DNA from: Verrucomicrobiota bacterium | Lineage (GTDB): Bacteria > Verrucomicrobiota > Verrucomicrobiia > Opitutales > Intestinicryptomonadaceae | Length of the DNA: 64,000 bases | Reading direction: 5' to 3' | Assembly: GCA_023450935.1 (NCBI GenBank) | Contig: JAEXGH010000016.1 | Coordinates: 62,001-126,000, forward strand | In this document: positions 62,908 through 64,000 of the stretch, one piece after another | Layout of the letters: each line of letters opens with the position of its first letter | How positions within the stretch are numbered: the stretch's first letter is position 1 | Program-made: the position numbers and the translations under genes | The notes under the pieces: generated by a model | Told to the model about the DNA's origin: nothing | The model's database searches: none | The model's input: the letters and a program-made list of their open reading frames with translations, nothing else

Positions 62908-63850
62908 GCAAAGCATTTTATCGGCTGCAAAAGCGCGCGACGGTCTGCTATCGTGGGCGGAATACATTGCCCTGTGCCTCTACGGGAAGGACGGCTACTA
63001 CCGCAAAAATATCGGGCGCGTGGGCGCAGACGGCGACTTTTTCACGTCGTCGTCGCTCAAGAACAAAGTCTTCGGGCGGCTGATGAAGGCGGCGGCGCGG
63101 AATATATTGGGCGAAAACGGCGCAGAACCCGACTCGTTCGGGTTTCTGGAAATAGGGGCGGAACCCGAACGCACAATCATTCCCGACTGTCCCGCAATCA
63201 GGCTTGGCGACGAGATAAAAATCCCCGAAAACTGTGTCGTCATTTCGAACGAGCTGCTCGACGCGCGCCCATTCGACCGCTTCAAGTTCGGCGGCGGCAG
63301 CTGGAAAAAATGCTTCATCGACTTCGACAACGCCCGCGCGGAAGTGCTAAAAGCCCCGTCGCCGCGCGAACTTATCACGCTGGAAAAATATTTCCCGCGC
63401 GCGAAGATAGAAAATTTCCGCATCGACATCTCATTCGACGCAATCGATCTATTCGATAGCATTTGCGCGCAAATGAGCGGAGGGCTGCTGGTTTTCGCCG
63501 ACTACTTCCGCTACGCCGCTGAGCTTTCGGAAATGCCGCGCGGGACGGCGCGCACCTATTTCAAGCACACTCAGGGCGACGACATTTTTGCGCACGCAGG
63601 CGATGCCGACATAACATACTCCCCGTGTTCCGACATTTTCGAGGACATCGCCCGAAAGCACGGCTTCAATGCGCATACGCGCACACAGGAATCTTTCTTC
63701 ATCGAAAACGCCGCCGAAGAGGCCGAGAAAATCATCTCCTCTCCCGACCCCGTAGACCCGCTCAAACGCGAGCTCGCCCAACTAATAAGCCCCGTCCACA
63801 TGGGAGTCTGTTTCCGCATATTTTATATGACGGGCACCGGCGGCGATTGA
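62897..63850 (+). CDS. MidA/NDUFAF7-like methyltransferase with degenerate SAM motif
   Basis: 317 residues from MSVEQSILSAAKARDG (the ATG at 62897; an upstream TTG at 62879 is less likely). GDFFTSSSLKNKVFGRLM and ISNELLDARPFDRFK are the family blocks. The glycine-rich SAM loop expected as E(V/L)GxGxG reads EIGAEPERTI, and the region up to SNELLDA is short, so SAM binding may be lost. Overlaps recF by 11 bases. Its last codons GGC GGC GAT TGA lie in a family A repeat. Confidence 0.7.
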   Translation: MSVEQSILSAAKARDGLLSWAEYIALCLYGKDGYYRKNIGRVGADGDFFTSSSLKNKVFGRLMKAAARNILGENGAEPDSFGFLEIGAEPERTIIPDCPAIRLGDEIKIPENCVVISNELLDARPFDRFKFGGGSWKKCFIDFDNARAEVLKAPSPRELITLEKYFPRAKIENFRIDISFDAIDLFDSICAQMSGGLLVFADYFRYAAELSEMPRGTARTYFKHTQGDDIFAHAGDADITYSPCSDIFEDIARKHGFNAHTRTQESFFIENAAEEAEKIISSPDPVDPLKRELAQLISPVHMGVCFRIFYMTGTGGD

Positions 63851-63936
63851 ACTTTGTTCAATGCGCCTTTACATCAAAAAAGCGCGTTTTTTAACTTTCC
63901 TAAAGTGGCGGCGATTACCGTAGGTAATACGCCTTT
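63839..63936. repeat. Two family A repeats at the end of the MidA-like gene
   Basis: The first copy (63839-63870, GGCGGCGATTGAAC-TTT-GTTCAATGCGCCTTT) overlaps the gene: its GGCGGCGATTGA is read as Gly-Gly-Asp-stop. The second (63902-63936) has inner arms ATTACC-GTA-GGTAAT in frame AAAGTGGCGGCG ... ACGCCTTT. Confidence 0.8.
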
Positions 63937-63963
63937 GTTTGGCGGTTAAAGTTTTTATTTCAT

Positions 63964-63995
63964 AAAAAAAGTGGAACAAATGTTCCGCTTTTTTT
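63964..63995. terminator. Bidirectional terminator near the window end
   Basis: A-run, stem AGTGGAAC / GTTCCGCT (with one G-T pair) around AAAT, then a run of seven T. It would terminate transcription from either side. Confidence 0.75.
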
Positions 63996-64000
63996 GATTT

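Overview
The window comes from a bacterial chromosome, most likely a member of the Planctomycetes-Verrucomicrobia-Chlamydiae group and probably Verrucomicrobiota of the Opitutia type. Four things suggest this: a Ser/Thr protein kinase paired with an ECF sigma factor, tandem secreted sialate O-acetylesterases, a stand-alone prepilin-like gene, and a spc operon without rpmD. The assignment is inferred from gene content and not proven; a gut or mucin-associated lifestyle is only hinted at by the esterases.

Region 1 (1-27750, all on the minus strand) is one giant information-processing cluster. Read in the direction of transcription it is tRNA-Thr, tuf, tRNA-Trp, secE, nusG, rplK, rplA, rplJ, rplL, rpoB, rpoC, then rpsL, rpsG, fusA, rpsJ, then the S10 and spc operons from rplC to secY, and the start of map, which is cut by the window edge. 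Visible break points are a terminator after tuf, a hairpin between rplL and rpoB, a terminator plus a promoter-like pair between rpoC and rpsL, and a 393-base leader before rplC. A small gene for an exported protein sits between rpsS and rplV, and RpoC has lost all four cysteines of its second zinc site.

Region 2 (27.8-49.1 kb) is mixed housekeeping and accessory genes: a DUF2284 protein, class I fumarase, an acyl-activating enzyme, the kinase / sigma factor / 62-residue protein trio, ileS with a lysine-rich DksA-like gene and lspA, two sialate O-acetylesterases, tlyA, a porin, a pseudopilin, ndk, rsmG and proS. Region 3 (49.9-57.8 kb) is one tightly overlapping plus-strand run: a response regulator-PP2C phosphatase, an anti-sigma-type kinase, a five-gene oligopeptide ABC transporter and a BaiN-like flavoprotein. 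Region 4 (58-64 kb) holds sufS, then ruvB with an FAD oxidoreductase, and recF with a MidA-like gene.

The most unusual content lies between genes. Five intergenic islands (28.45-28.79, 35.17-35.38, 45.62-46.02, 49.10-49.88, 59.19-59.69 kb) and the right edge (63.84-63.94 kb) are built from three families of palindromic repeats, here called A, B and C. Within each family the linker sequence is conserved while the arms differ from copy to copy and still pair. The copies sit directly at gene 3' ends and in several cases touch or supply the stop codon. Conserved linkers with covarying stems look like a family of structured RNA or DNA elements that I cannot match to a family I know.
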